DNA from: Oscillospiraceae bacterium
GTDB lineage: Bacteria; Bacillota; Clostridia; Oscillospirales; Acutalibacteraceae
DNA: 64,000 bases
Assembly: GCA_029012445.1 (NCBI GenBank)
Contig: JAQXMC010000023.1
Location: 62,001 to 126,000, forward strand
Direction of reading: 5' to 3'
Positions 16,535 to 24,691 of this stretch are shown piece by piece; position 1 is the first letter of the stretch; every line of letters begins with the position of its first letter. Below the pieces are notes generated by a model. The model saw only the letters and a program-made list of their open reading frames with translations, did not search any database and had not been told where the DNA came from. The position numbers were made by a program, and so were the translations under genes.

Positions 16535-17152
16535 ATGAAAAAATTCAGAAAAATAACTGCCGTTATCATCTGCGCCGTCATGGTGTTTGCGTTTGCGGCC
16601 TGCGCCGGAAAGGACAACGGTGAAACGGAAGAAATCACAACAAGCGGCATGGTTACGCATCCAAAGGTCAAGGTTGTCGTCAAAGATTTCGGCGAGTTCA
16701 CACTTGAACTTTATCCCGAATACGCGCCGGCAACCGTCGAGAATTTTGTCAAGCTCGTCAGAGAGGGCTTTTACACGGGATCGAGCTTTCACCGGGTTGT
16801 TGACGGCTTTATGGCTCAGGGCGGACAGAGCGCAACCGGAGAAAAGGCCGTAACAATAAAGGGTGAGTTCAAGTCCAACGGCTTTGCCAAGAATACGCTT
16901 TCTCATGAAAGAGGAGTTATTTCAATGGCGAGGACGGCTGACAAAAATTCGGCGTCAAGTCAGTTCTTTATTTGTTATGACAGTCAGAAATGCAAGACGC
17001 TCGACGGCGATTATGCGGCGTTCGGAAAAGTTATAGAAGGAATGGATGTTGTTGACAAATTCACAACTGTTGAGAGAACATACAACTCGATAGGCGAAAA
17101 GGCAACGCCCGTTGAAAGCATTATTATCGAGAGCATGGAGGTCATAGTCTGA
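16535..17152 (+). CDS. Cyclophilin-type peptidyl-prolyl isomerase lipoprotein
   Basis: Extracytoplasmic PPIase anchored to the membrane by lipid: signal sequence with hydrophobic core ITAVIICAVMVFAFAAC, lipobox FAAC with Cys22, then the cyclophilin domain (FTLELYPEYAPATVENF, SFHRVVDGFMAQGG, SMARTADKNSASSQFFI). The catalytic arginine of FHRV is present. The 205-residue length is usual for clostridial secreted cyclophilins. Only two bases separate it from tcdA, whose RBS lies in its 3' end. It may help fold exported proteins. Confidence 0.93.
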   Translation: MKKFRKITAVIICAVMVFAFAACAGKDNGETEEITTSGMVTHPKVKVVVKDFGEFTLELYPEYAPATVENFVKLVREGFYTGSSFHRVVDGFMAQGGQSATGEKAVTIKGEFKSNGFAKNTLSHERGVISMARTADKNSASSQFFICYDSQKCKTLDGDYAAFGKVIEGMDVVDKFTTVERTYNSIGEKATPVESIIIESMEVIV

Positions 17153-17154
17153 CA

Positions 17155-17871
17155 ATGTCACGCTATATAAGAAGCGAACTGCTTTTGGGGGAAGACTCAA
17201 CGCAGAAGCTCAGAAATTCAAAAGTAATAGTCTTCGGTGTCGGCGGCGTCGGCTCTTATGTCGTCGAGGCGCTGGCGAGAGCCGGAGTGGGAACTGTTGC
17301 GATAGTTGACGACGACACTGTCGCTGAGTCCAACCTGAACAGACAGCTTATTGCGACGGCGGAAAATATCGGCGAGGAAAAGACCGAAGAAGCTAAAAAA
17401 AGAATACAGGCCGTCAACCCGGACTGCCGCATTGTGGCGGTGAAAAAGTTTCTGACAAAGGACAATGTCGGCGAATTCGACCTTGAAAGCTATGATTATA
17501 TAGTCGACGCGATAGACACGGTCAGCGCAAAGATAGCCCTTGCCGTCTACGCAGACAGTCACGGCGTACCGATAATAAGCTCTATGGGAACGGGCAACAA
17601 GCTCGACCCGACTCGCTTCGAGGTCAGCGATATATATAAAACATCGGTCTGCCCTCTCGCGAGAGTTATGAGATATGAGCTGAAAAAGCGGGGAGTCAAA
17701 AAGCTGAAGGTCGTCTATTCGAAAGAGGAGCCGATAAAGCCCGCCTGGTGCGGGGAGCCGGGCACCGGTCACGCCAAAAGGCAAACGCCGGGCAGTGTTC
17801 CGTTTGTTCCGCCGGTCGCGGGAATGATAATTGCCGGCGAAGTCATCAAGAGCATCGCAAAGGAGCGGTGA
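17155..17871 (+). CDS. tcdA: tRNA threonylcarbamoyladenosine dehydratase
   Basis: E1-like ATP-dependent enzyme that cyclises t6A37 to ct6A in ANN-decoding tRNAs. The 238 residues hold the ThiF/MoeB nucleotide fold: VFGVGGVGSYVVEALARAG, DDDTVAESNLNRQ and YDYIVDAIDTVSAK. The C-terminal PGSVPFVPPVAGM is characteristic of TcdA/YgdL rather than ThiF. It forms one operon with the thiouridylase mnmA, another anticodon-loop enzyme, two bases downstream. tsaD, which makes its substrate modification, lies 8 kb away. Confidence 0.92.
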   Translation: MSRYIRSELLLGEDSTQKLRNSKVIVFGVGGVGSYVVEALARAGVGTVAIVDDDTVAESNLNRQLIATAENIGEEKTEEAKKRIQAVNPDCRIVAVKKFLTKDNVGEFDLESYDYIVDAIDTVSAKIALAVYADSHGVPIISSMGTGNKLDPTRFEVSDIYKTSVCPLARVMRYELKKRGVKKLKVVYSKEEPIKPAWCGEPGTGHAKRQTPGSVPFVPPVAGMIIAGEVIKSIAKER

Positions 17872-17873
17872 AA

Positions 17874-18923
17874 ATGAAAAAGATATTAGCAGGCATGAGC
17901 GGCGGAGTCGACAGCAGTGTGACCGCCCATCTTCTCATGAAAGAGGGCTTCGAGGTCGCGGGAGCCAATATTGTCATGCACTCGGATAAAACCGGAGGAG
18001 CCTGCGGCTCGATGTCAGAGACCGGAATAGCGAGACAGGTCGCCGAAGATCTCGGAATAAAGTTTTTTGTTTTCGATTTCCGGAAAGAATTTTCCGAAAC
18101 CGTCATAAAGGACTTTATTGAAACATATGAACGAGGGGCGACGCCAAACCCCTGTGTTGTTTGCAACAGATATGTCAAATTCGGCGCATTGCTTCAAAAG
18201 GCAGAGGAAATGGGCTATGATGCGATCGCAACCGGTCATTATGCGCAAATTGAAAAATCAAACGGAAGATATCTGCTCAAAAAAGGCGAGGACGAGACAA
18301 AAGATCAAAGTTATGTTCTTTATTGCCTGACTCAGTCCCAGCTTTCAAAAACGCTGTTTCCTCTCGGAAAATATAAAAAGACAGAGGTGCGCAGGATAGC
18401 CGAGGAAAACGGCTTTGTGAATGCGCATAAGCATGACAGTCAGGATATATGCTTCATTCCCGACGGAGATTATGCCTCCTATATCGAGCGGTCGACGGGA
18501 ACAAAATTTCCGCAAGGGAATTTTGTTACGATCGACGGAAAAATTCTCGGAACCCACAAAGGCATTATCAGATACACAATAGGTCAGCGCAAGGGCCTGG
18601 GGCTGGCGCTTCCCGCGCCGATGTATGTTTACCGGAAGGACACGGAAAGCAACGAGGTCGTGCTGACAGATGAAAAAAAGCTGTTTTCAAAAGAACTTAT
18701 TGCAAAAGATGTTAATTTTGTTCCGTTTGATACACTTAAAGGGCCGATGAAAGTCAAGGCTCGCGTTCGCTATAAGCAACCGGAGCAAGACGCGGTGATA
18801 GAACCGTTACCCGGCGGACGGGTTCATGTTGAATTTGAAACCGCTCAAAGAGCGATATCGAAGGGGCAGTCAGCCGTTTTCTATGACGGCGAATATGTCG
18901 TCGGCGGGGGAATAATAGAATAA
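17874..18923 (+). CDS. mnmA: tRNA 2-thiouridine(34) synthase
   Basis: Thiolates U34 of Lys, Glu and Gln tRNAs using ATP and persulfide sulfur. The PP-loop GMSGGVDSS (7-15) and the two catalytic cysteines Cys94 (NPCVVC) and Cys193 (DSQDICFI) are present in the 349 residues. ATG 17874 has AAAGGAG upstream; the longer frame overlaps tcdA and is discarded. Third gene of the cyclophilin-tcdA-mnmA unit. Confidence 0.95.
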   Translation: MKKILAGMSGGVDSSVTAHLLMKEGFEVAGANIVMHSDKTGGACGSMSETGIARQVAEDLGIKFFVFDFRKEFSETVIKDFIETYERGATPNPCVVCNRYVKFGALLQKAEEMGYDAIATGHYAQIEKSNGRYLLKKGEDETKDQSYVLYCLTQSQLSKTLFPLGKYKKTEVRRIAEENGFVNAHKHDSQDICFIPDGDYASYIERSTGTKFPQGNFVTIDGKILGTHKGIIRYTIGQRKGLGLALPAPMYVYRKDTESNEVVLTDEKKLFSKELIAKDVNFVPFDTLKGPMKVKARVRYKQPEQDAVIEPLPGGRVHVEFETAQRAISKGQSAVFYDGEYVVGGGIIE

Positions 18924-18941
18924 TATCTGAGCTTAACCAAG

Positions 18942-19042
18942 GCGAGCCGCAAAAGTATTTTGCGGCTCGCTGAAGGGGCGGCGGGCACTGAACCGCGCCC
19001 GCCGCCCGCGTAATACGGCAGCCTTTTCAGGCTGCCGTATTA
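18942..19042. repeat. Three tandem perfect hairpins between convergent genes
   Basis: Hairpin 1: 13 bp, GTA loop (18942-18970). Hairpin 2: 11 bp GGGCGGCGGGC with 10-nt loop (18976-19007). Hairpin 3: 13 bp, TTTTCA loop (19011-19042). They fill the gap between mnmA and the alkaline phosphatase gene. Hairpins 1 and 3 may be terminators for the two strands. Hairpin 2 shares CGGCGGGCACT and ACCGCGCCCG with 25050-25081. Confidence 0.7.
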
Positions 19043-19059
19043 AGTATATTATGTTATTC

Positions 19060-20205
19060 TTATGCAACTAAGGAATAGCTTTTGCCGACAACTGTCGCTG
19101 TGTAAAGCTGCTTATCCTTTGCGTTTGTGAATTCGCTTTCGTCAAAGCCGAGAGAAGCGGCGATTATTCTCGGCACCATAAGGTTTCTGATCTGCTCGCC
19201 GTTCTCGATGAAGTTGCTTGAGCCGTAAACGAACAGGGGAACATTACTGCCGGTGTGCTGTCCCCATGTGTAAACATAGGTGCCGTCTTTAGCTCTGAGA
19301 CCGCCTGTCTCGTGGTCGGCAGTCACAACAATCAGAGTGTTGCCGTCTTTCTTTGCGAAGTCGAGAGCTTTTGCAATGGCTTTATCGAATTCCTGAAGCG
19401 CGAGAACCATGTTGTCGGCGTTGTTTCTGTGGGAGTGCTTATCAATGTGAGCGCCCTCGACCATAAGGAAGAAGCCTTTGTCGTTGTCAAGAACGGAGAT
19501 CGCTTTTTCGGTCATCTCCGAAAGCGTCGGGTCGTCGGTGCCGGTGTCGCTTTTCCATGTGTCGCCGTTGAACTGAGCGAAGCTCTTTGAGCCGTTGCCG
19601 AGCGCATTCATTTCGCTTTCGCTTTCAACGACCGTGAAGCCGTTGGCTTCGGCTGTTGCCTTGTCGAAATCGCTGTCCTCATTGCCCCAGACGATATCGA
19701 GAAAAGAATGCATCTGCTGATCGACTATTTCGCTTCTGTTCTTTCTTGAATTAGTGTGCGCCGAGAAAGCAGCGGGAGTCGCACCGGTCACGCTGTCGGT
19801 GGTGACAACGCCGGTCCGGAGTCCGTGAGCATTGGCTATTTCGGTGATGCTTCTCGGTACGCTGTAAGTCTGACAAGGATCGAGCCAATATGTACCTATA
19901 TAGCCGTTTTCTGTTCTGACTCCGCAGCTGAGGGCGGTTCCGCCTGCCGCGCTGTCGGTTATGGGGCCTGTCATGGAGCGCGTCTTGGACTGACCTCTGT
20001 AAGGGAAGGTTTCCATAGTGAGCTCAATTCCGAGCTTCTGCTTAGTGAGCTTGAGATGATTTTCACCCATACCGTCGCCGATGAAAAGAATAACATTTTT
20101 GACCTGATCCTTTTCGCCGACTTTTGTTGATTCAAGCCCCGTTCCGAAGAAAACGCCCGTGAAGAGCATCAGTATCGAAACGAGAACCGCCATGCATTTG
20201 TTCAT
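19060..20205 (-). CDS. Exported alkaline phosphatase
   Basis: PhoA-type metal-dependent phosphomonoesterase acting outside the membrane. The 381 residues start with a signal sequence (hydrophobic 5-20). They carry FIGDGMGENH (metal Asp44), TDSAAGGTA with the phosphorylated Ser85, and TADHETGG for metal binding. No lipobox or C-terminal anchor is visible, so it is probably secreted or held by its uncleaved signal. ATG 20205 is used because AAAGGAG lies between it and an earlier in-frame ATG. Promoter and operator-like palindrome are listed separately. A membrane-bound XRE regulator is divergently transcribed. Confidence 0.92.
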   Translation of the reverse strand: MNKCMAVLVSILMLFTGVFFGTGLESTKVGEKDQVKNVILFIGDGMGENHLKLTKQKLGIELTMETFPYRGQSKTRSMTGPITDSAAGGTALSCGVRTENGYIGTYWLDPCQTYSVPRSITEIANAHGLRTGVVTTDSVTGATPAAFSAHTNSRKNRSEIVDQQMHSFLDIVWGNEDSDFDKATAEANGFTVVESESEMNALGNGSKSFAQFNGDTWKSDTGTDDPTLSEMTEKAISVLDNDKGFFLMVEGAHIDKHSHRNNADNMVLALQEFDKAIAKALDFAKKDGNTLIVVTADHETGGLRAKDGTYVYTWGQHTGSNVPLFVYGSSNFIENGEQIRNLMVPRIIAASLGFDESEFTNAKDKQLYTATVVGKSYSLVA

Positions 20206-20259
20206 AAATTTAACTCCTTTCATTTTCCGTCAACAAGGAAAAAATATATAACGGAATAT

Positions 20260-20280
20260 GTAACTTTTAACTAAAGTTAC
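20260..20280. promoter_or_regulatory. Operator-like palindrome at the alkaline phosphatase start site
   Basis: GTAACTTT and AAAGTTAC (8-bp perfect arms, 5-bp centre) lie immediately downstream of the minus-strand -10, over the expected +1. This is repressor geometry and is unlike the direct repeats of a Pho box. Confidence 0.55.
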
Positions 20281-20287
20281 CATCTAT

Positions 20288-20316
20288 ATTTTAAATATAA
20301 ATGTTATATTTGTCAA
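20288..20316 (-). promoter_or_regulatory. Promoter of alkaline phosphatase
   Basis: On the minus strand TTGACA (20316-20311), 17 bp, TAAAAT (20293-20288). Confidence 0.7.
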
Positions 20317-20375
20317 TAGAAATAAAATTTTTAACAAAATTTCGCCGTGTCTGACCTGATTTTAACATAACTGTG

Positions 20376-20404
20376 TTGAAAAGTTTCCCGGTGTGCTATA
20401 TACT
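20376..20404 (+). promoter_or_regulatory. Promoter of the XRE-membrane regulator
   Basis: TTGAAA, 17 bp, TATACT, 30 bases upstream of the ATG at 20435. Confidence 0.65.
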
Positions 20405-20434
20405 TAAACAAATAAATTGACCGGAGAATGAAAA

Positions 20435-21064
20435 ATGATAAACGAAGAACAAACCAAAGAATATTTCGCCAAGAAGCTTTCAGAGCTAAGAAAGAGCAGA
20501 GGAATGACGCAGGCGCAGCTTGCCTTGAGTCTGAATTACAGCGATAAGGCAGTCTCAAAATGGGAGCGGGGCGAGAGCATACCCGACGCATACACATTGC
20601 TGAAGATATCGAAGCTGTTTTCTGTGCCTGTTGATGAGCTGCTTGATGAGGATTTCGTCAGCGGCTGTCCGGATTCAAAGAAACAGTCTGCAGAGGGAAA
20701 CAGAGCCAAGAGAATATTCATACCTGTCATATCGGCGCTCGGGGCGTATTTTGCCGCATCGCTTGTCTTTTTTGTGATGAAAAACATACCGTCTCTCCAC
20801 GCTTATGCGCCGCTTGTGTTTTTGTTCGCGACGGTTGCCGCCTTTATAGTCCTGACCGTGTTCGCATCAATGTGGTGGAAAAGGATTTATCAGTGCGTCT
20901 GCGTTTCCGGAATAATATGGTCGGTCGGTCTTTGCATAGCCATACCTGCGCCGACTGTGGGCTTTAACTATATATTCATACCGTGCGCCATATTGCAGTG
21001 CATCTGCATTCTGATATATGTTTTCGTCTATTTTCTCAAGAAGCAAAGCGTAGGCAAAGACTGA
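20435..21064 (+). CDS. XRE-family regulator with membrane domain
   Basis: DNA-binding protein tethered to the membrane. Residues about 12-68 form a helix-turn-helix of the Cro/CI type (LRKSRGMTQAQLALSLNYSDKAVSKWERGE). After a short linker four hydrophobic segments follow (about 93-110, 124-144, 150-170 and 178-198), ending in KK. This layout is common in Firmicutes for regulators that sense the envelope. It is divergent from alkaline phosphatase and could read the 20260 palindrome, but that is inference. RBS CGGAGA. Confidence 0.88.
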   Translation: MINEEQTKEYFAKKLSELRKSRGMTQAQLALSLNYSDKAVSKWERGESIPDAYTLLKISKLFSVPVDELLDEDFVSGCPDSKKQSAEGNRAKRIFIPVISALGAYFAASLVFFVMKNIPSLHAYAPLVFLFATVAAFIVLTVFASMWWKRIYQCVCVSGIIWSVGLCIAIPAPTVGFNYIFIPCAILQCICILIYVFVYFLKKQSVGKD

Positions 21065-21082
21065 GGATAACCGACTGATTTG

Positions 21083-21742
21083 TCAGTAAAGGAAAAAATA
21101 CAGCCCCAGAAAATGTATCAGCGAGCCGGCAAGAACGAACAGATGAAAGATGCTGTGAAAATATTTTTTTGTTCTGCCGAGAGCGAGAAAGGCTGTTCCG
21201 ACGGTGTAAACCGCGCCGCCGAGAATGATGATGCTCATGAGCGCAAGGGCATGATTGCAGTATCTGTGAAGCGGAAACGCCAGAATGAGGCACATCCAGC
21301 CGAGCACCATATAAAGCACGGTCTGAACGACCTTGAACTTTTCCTGGTCAATATAGGTCAGAACTGTGCCGACCGTACCTATTATAATGCTTATTGATAT
21401 CATCACTTCGGCAAAAATCCTGTTATAAGGCATAACGCCGACCAGAATGACCGGTATGCTCGTGCCTGATATCAGAAGATAAATAACTGCGTGGTCAACG
21501 ACTCTCATTATCTTTTTCACATATGACGGCTTCAGCGCGTGATAGACTGCGGACGAAGAGTAAAGAATAATCATTGAAACGCCGAAAATAATTGCGCCGG
21601 CGCGGGAATATGAGTCAGTTGATTTCATCAATAACATTACTAAGCTGAAAATGCCGAATAAAATGCCTGCGCCGTGTGACGCGGAGTTAACAGCCTCTTC
21701 TTTTTCCGTGTAGCTCGGCAGTTTTACGCTTTCAAAATACAT
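21083..21742 (-). CDS. trhA: PAQR-family membrane protein (TrhA / hemolysin III type)
   Basis: Seven-helix membrane protein of the YqfA/hemolysin III group. Relatives influence membrane energetics and lipid homeostasis; haemolysis is not generally confirmed. Family marks are EEAVNSASHGAG near the N-terminus, SSSAVYHAL, RVVDHAVIYLLISGTS and IFHLFVLAGSLIHF, carrying the conserved Ser and His ligands. ATG 21742 is supported by AGAGGAAAA; the longer frame adds 29 residues without RBS. Its leader holds an 8-bp hairpin (21771-21790). Its stop lies 19 bases from the convergent XRE gene. Confidence 0.9.
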   Translation of the reverse strand: MYFESVKLPSYTEKEEAVNSASHGAGILFGIFSLVMLLMKSTDSYSRAGAIIFGVSMIILYSSSAVYHALKPSYVKKIMRVVDHAVIYLLISGTSIPVILVGVMPYNRIFAEVMISISIIIGTVGTVLTYIDQEKFKVVQTVLYMVLGWMCLILAFPLHRYCNHALALMSIIILGGAVYTVGTAFLALGRTKKYFHSIFHLFVLAGSLIHFLGLYFFLY

Positions 21743-21849
21743 AGTGATTTTCCTCTTTTCTTTATTGGTCGGGGAAACGCCGGTTTCCCCTTTGCCTAAA
21801 AGTGTATTACAGCGAAAGCCGATTGTCACCCTACCGATTGATTCTTATG

Positions 21850-21920
21850 CTCTACTATATGAGCGCCTGCGGTAGAGTTATACGGTTTTACACTCTACTT
21901 TTCGGCGCACTGCGGTAGAA
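21850..21920. repeat. Tandem 28-bp stem-loop repeat in the trhA-PPTase gap
   Basis: Two copies (21850-21877 and 21893-21920, period 43) each start CTCTACT and end CTGCGGTAGA. The ends of each copy pair with each other (CTCTAC with GTAGAG; TCTAC with GTAGA in copy 2). The middles differ. Two copies with a 15-bp spacer are too few and too short for CRISPR; paired operator sites are more likely. Confidence 0.55.
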
Positions 21921-22021
21921 TAAGAGGAAAAGCCGGCGAAACAGGCCTGATTGTCTGAAAAATGCAGATCCTCCCGACACCTTAAAATAAAAATTAACGC
22001 CGGATAGCAAAAGGAGAAAAT

Positions 22022-22612
22022 ATGGAGCTTTATAAATTCAATATAAAAGATCTGACCGAAGATGAATATGAACACTATCGTTCACTGATGAGCGAAGAAA
22101 GAAGAAAGCGCCTTGACGGTCTCAGATTCGAGGAAGACAGAAAGCGAAGCCTTTGCGGCTATATGCTTGCCGTTAAGGCTCTAAGTCACCTGACAGGCAC
22201 AGCCGAAAACGATATAGTTATTGCAGATGATAAGAACGGAAAGCCATTTGCGGAAAATATCGGACTGCAGTTCAGCGTCAGTCACAGCGGTGAGCTTGCC
22301 GTCTGCGCGGTCGGAGAAAACCGGATAGGTGTTGATATCGAAAAGGTGAGAGAAGTGAATATGCAGTCGGCGAAACGCTTCGCAAACGAAGAAGAGCTGA
22401 TATATATTTTCGGCAGACTGCCCGAAAAAGAGGACTTTAAAAGCAAAAACGGCGAAACTCTGAAGCACTTTTTTGAGATATGGACAAAGAAAGAGGCCAT
22501 AGGCAAAACGAAGGGCGTCGGTATAGGTTATGACATGAAAAACGCTGACACATCAGAAACGCTCACATATGAGAATAACGGCTATGTTATAACGGTCTGC
22601 GAGGAAAAATAA
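22022..22612 (+). CDS. Sfp-type 4'-phosphopantetheinyl transferase
   Basis: Transfers phosphopantetheine from CoA to carrier proteins. The 196 residues hold FSVSHSGELAVCAVG, the Mg-binding GVDIEKVR and FFEIWTKKEAIGKTKG, the P-pant motifs of the Sfp rather than the AcpS class. Sfp-type enzymes usually serve secondary metabolism; a condensation-domain protein and an AMP-ligase lie at the right edge of the window. RBS AAAGGAG. A hairpin follows 8 bases after the stop. Confidence 0.92.
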   Translation: MELYKFNIKDLTEDEYEHYRSLMSEERRKRLDGLRFEEDRKRSLCGYMLAVKALSHLTGTAENDIVIADDKNGKPFAENIGLQFSVSHSGELAVCAVGENRIGVDIEKVREVNMQSAKRFANEEELIYIFGRLPEKEDFKSKNGETLKHFFEIWTKKEAIGKTKGVGIGYDMKNADTSETLTYENNGYVITVCEEK

Positions 22613-22620
22613 AGACAAGT

Positions 22621-22648
22621 GATGCGCGCACCGGAAAGTGCGCGCATC
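22621..22648 (+). terminator. Hairpin after the PPTase gene
   Basis: GATGCGCGCAC and GTGCGCGCATC (11 bp perfect, CGGAAA loop). No T-run follows, so termination would be weak. Confidence 0.5.
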
Positions 22649-22803
22649 AGACTGACGGCGATGTCGCTGTGTTATATAATAAAATACCGATAAAGAGATA
22701 TATCTTTTTCGACAGTCTGATATCTTGACTTTATTTTTTACCCTAAATGGGTCGCATATATTTACAACGAAATGCGCTTTTTGCCGACCTTTTTAAAAAT
22801 GTG

Positions 22804-22832
22804 TTGAAAAAATTTTTTGATTATGTTATAGT
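22804..22832 (+). promoter_or_regulatory. Promoter of the GPH symporter, with structured leader
   Basis: TTGAAA, 17 bp, TATAGT. The leader of about 125 nt holds GCCGGCT/AGCCGGC (from 22862) and a second small hairpin. The rest of 22649-22803 is AT-rich with no gene that I can support. Confidence 0.6.
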
Positions 22833-22962
22833 TTACTGAGTGTAGAATATCGGCTGTTTAAGCCGGCTCTTTGCAGAAAAGCCGGCAGCCGGAAAAAGTC
22901 CGGAGCGTACCGAAAATCAGGACGAAAAAATAAACCGTTTCTGACGAAAAGGGAGGAAAACT

Positions 22963-24414
22963 ATGGAGACTGCGGTTAAAAATCAGAAAAACATCAAGCT
23001 TAAAGAATATATACTTTATATGCTTGCCGTGTTCTTTTACACAAACATGACGGGAATGATAAACGAATACAGGCGGGCCTATCTTGTCGACGGACTGAAG
23101 CTGACAACAAATCAGCTTTCGTTTTTCAATGTTTTTACGGGCATTGCGGGATTTGTGATTTCTTTCGTCTGCGCAATGATACTTGACAACAAGAAAATAA
23201 AAAACGGCAACAAGTTCAAGAATATAGGAATGCTTGCCGCAGTTCCGTGCGGTCTTATAACAATACTTATTTTCTGGACTCCCGGCCTTATACGCGAAAA
23301 CCCGATACTGCTTATGGTCTGGCTTTGCGCTCTGGCTTTGATTCAGTGCGTCTGCTTTTATTTCGGCAACACCGTCAGCATGGTGGCGGTTGTTATGTCT
23401 CCCGACAGCCGCGAAAGAGAGCAGCTTCTTTCTTTCAGAGGAATCGTTTCGGCGGTCGGCAATTCCGCCCCGCTGGTTATAGTTCTTGTCGTTGCCGCAA
23501 TAACTAAGGCACTCAAGGGCAACGAGGATAATTCGGTGAATTATCTTATATCCGCGATACTTTGCGGCGTTGTCGGAACGGTGACCATGCTTCTGGGAAT
23601 GAGAACTGTCAAAGAAAGAATAACATACAGCGAGGAAAAGAGAAACCCGCTGGAAGGCTTTGTTCTCGTGTTCAAAAACCGCCACGCCAGAAGAGTGCTG
23701 TTCAGCGAATTTCTGAAAGCGTTCAGGGGTATCGCAACATTCATGCAGCCGTTTATAGCGGCGGCGATGCTCGGCTCCTCAAGCAAAACGCTGATATTTG
23801 CTTTGCCTGTCGGAATAGGAACGATGACAGGTATGCTCATAATAAATGCGCTTCTGAAAAAGTTCACTTCAAGAACGCTCTATATTGCATCGGGCCTTTA
23901 TTCCGTTATCATAAATTTAGTAGCATTCGGCATCGGCTATCTTTATATAACGAGGGGACAGCCTCTTGCGCTTAATATCGTTTTCGTTGTCTGTCTGTTC
24001 GGAACCGGACTGCAGTTCGGAGCTTCAAATCTGCTCCCGAATATGTTCCAGGCGGATATACTTGATGATCTTGAGCTGACGACCGGCAAGAGACTCGACG
24101 CGACGCTGCCGTTTGTTATCAGCATCGGCTCAACGGTCTCAACTCTTATAGCGAACGGCGTTGTGCCTTATATCCTCTATGATAACGAGGAGACAGGCTG
24201 GAAGTCGATAATCGGCTATCAGCAGGGGCTTCTTGACGGCACGCAGCAATCGGTCAGAACAAAAGTAATGCTTCTGTTTTTCTATACGGTTGTCCACGGA
24301 ATAATGATGCTTCTCGCCGGACTTCCGTTCTTAAACTATAAGCTTTACGGCGAAGAAAGGGACAGAGTTCACAGTGAAGTTCTGAAAAAGAGAGAAAGCC
24401 TTAACATAAATTGA
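22963..24414 (+). CDS. MFS/GPH-type sugar:cation symporter
   Basis: Twelve-helix membrane carrier of 483 residues resembling the glycoside-pentoside-hexuronide group. Marks are the first-helix LYMLAVFFYTNMTGM, the loop SPDSREREQLLSFRGI in the middle and NMFQADILDDLELTTGKR near helix 10, where GPH proteins have an acidic DxxE/D loop. It is monocistronic, with its own promoter and terminator. The substrate is probably a glycoside or uronide, possibly sugars for the GH36/GH2 operon, but nothing in the sequence proves the link. Confidence 0.85.
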   Translation: METAVKNQKNIKLKEYILYMLAVFFYTNMTGMINEYRRAYLVDGLKLTTNQLSFFNVFTGIAGFVISFVCAMILDNKKIKNGNKFKNIGMLAAVPCGLITILIFWTPGLIRENPILLMVWLCALALIQCVCFYFGNTVSMVAVVMSPDSREREQLLSFRGIVSAVGNSAPLVIVLVVAAITKALKGNEDNSVNYLISAILCGVVGTVTMLLGMRTVKERITYSEEKRNPLEGFVLVFKNRHARRVLFSEFLKAFRGIATFMQPFIAAAMLGSSSKTLIFALPVGIGTMTGMLIINALLKKFTSRTLYIASGLYSVIINLVAFGIGYLYITRGQPLALNIVFVVCLFGTGLQFGASNLLPNMFQADILDDLELTTGKRLDATLPFVISIGSTVSTLIANGVVPYILYDNEETGWKSIIGYQQGLLDGTQQSVRTKVMLLFFYTVVHGIMMLLAGLPFLNYKLYGEERDRVHSEVLKKRESLNIN

Positions 24415-24422
24415 ATTGTCAG

Positions 24423-24454
24423 CGCACGCATGATGAAAATCATGCGTGCGTTTT
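24423..24454 (+). terminator. Terminator after the GPH symporter
   Basis: CGCACGCATGAT and ATCATGCGTGCG, perfect 12 bp with a GAAA tetraloop, then TTTT. Confidence 0.9.
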
Positions 24455-24577
24455 GCGTATGAGTCCGTTTTTCGGGACACAGGCATTGTTATAATTATGA
24501 TGTCAGATGAAAATGAGACATAAGCTTTGGCTATATTGCATATCAATATTTCGGACGGGCAATATCGTTAAGCAAAT

Positions 24578-24673
24578 CGAACAAATTTTCGAAAAAAATC
24601 GAATTTTATCGAACATTTGTATTGACAAGCCGAAAAAATCTGATATAATAACAAGTGCAAGGAACAAATGTTC
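24578..24673 (+). promoter_or_regulatory. SOS-type (LexA box) promoter of a small membrane protein
   Basis: TTGACA (24622-24627), 16 bp, TATAAT (24644-24649). GAACAAATGTTC (24662-24673) just downstream is a perfect match to the Gram-positive LexA/DinR pattern GAAC-N4-GTTC and would cover the start site. GAACAAATTTTC (24579-24590) has one mismatch and GAACATTTGTAT (24611-24622) has two. Three boxes around one promoter argue for tight LexA control. Confidence 0.7.
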
Positions 24674-24691
24674 TAACAGGAGGTAATCACT

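Noticed and set aside
21850..21920. Mini CRISPR array
   Set aside because: Only two imperfect repeats of 28 bp with a 15-bp spacer, no leader or cas genes; an operator pair or hairpin repeat explains it better.
22621..22648. Third copy of the four-way-junction element after the PPTase gene
   Set aside because: It is a single hairpin without the conserved 5' block or outer stem; the shared CAGACTGAC string is too short to matter.
22858..23685. Long open frame (275 codons) on the minus strand inside the GPH symporter gene
   Set aside because: It is antisense to a clear membrane carrier, its product is low-complexity in composition (many His/Tyr/Lys) with no motif, and it has no RBS or promoter.
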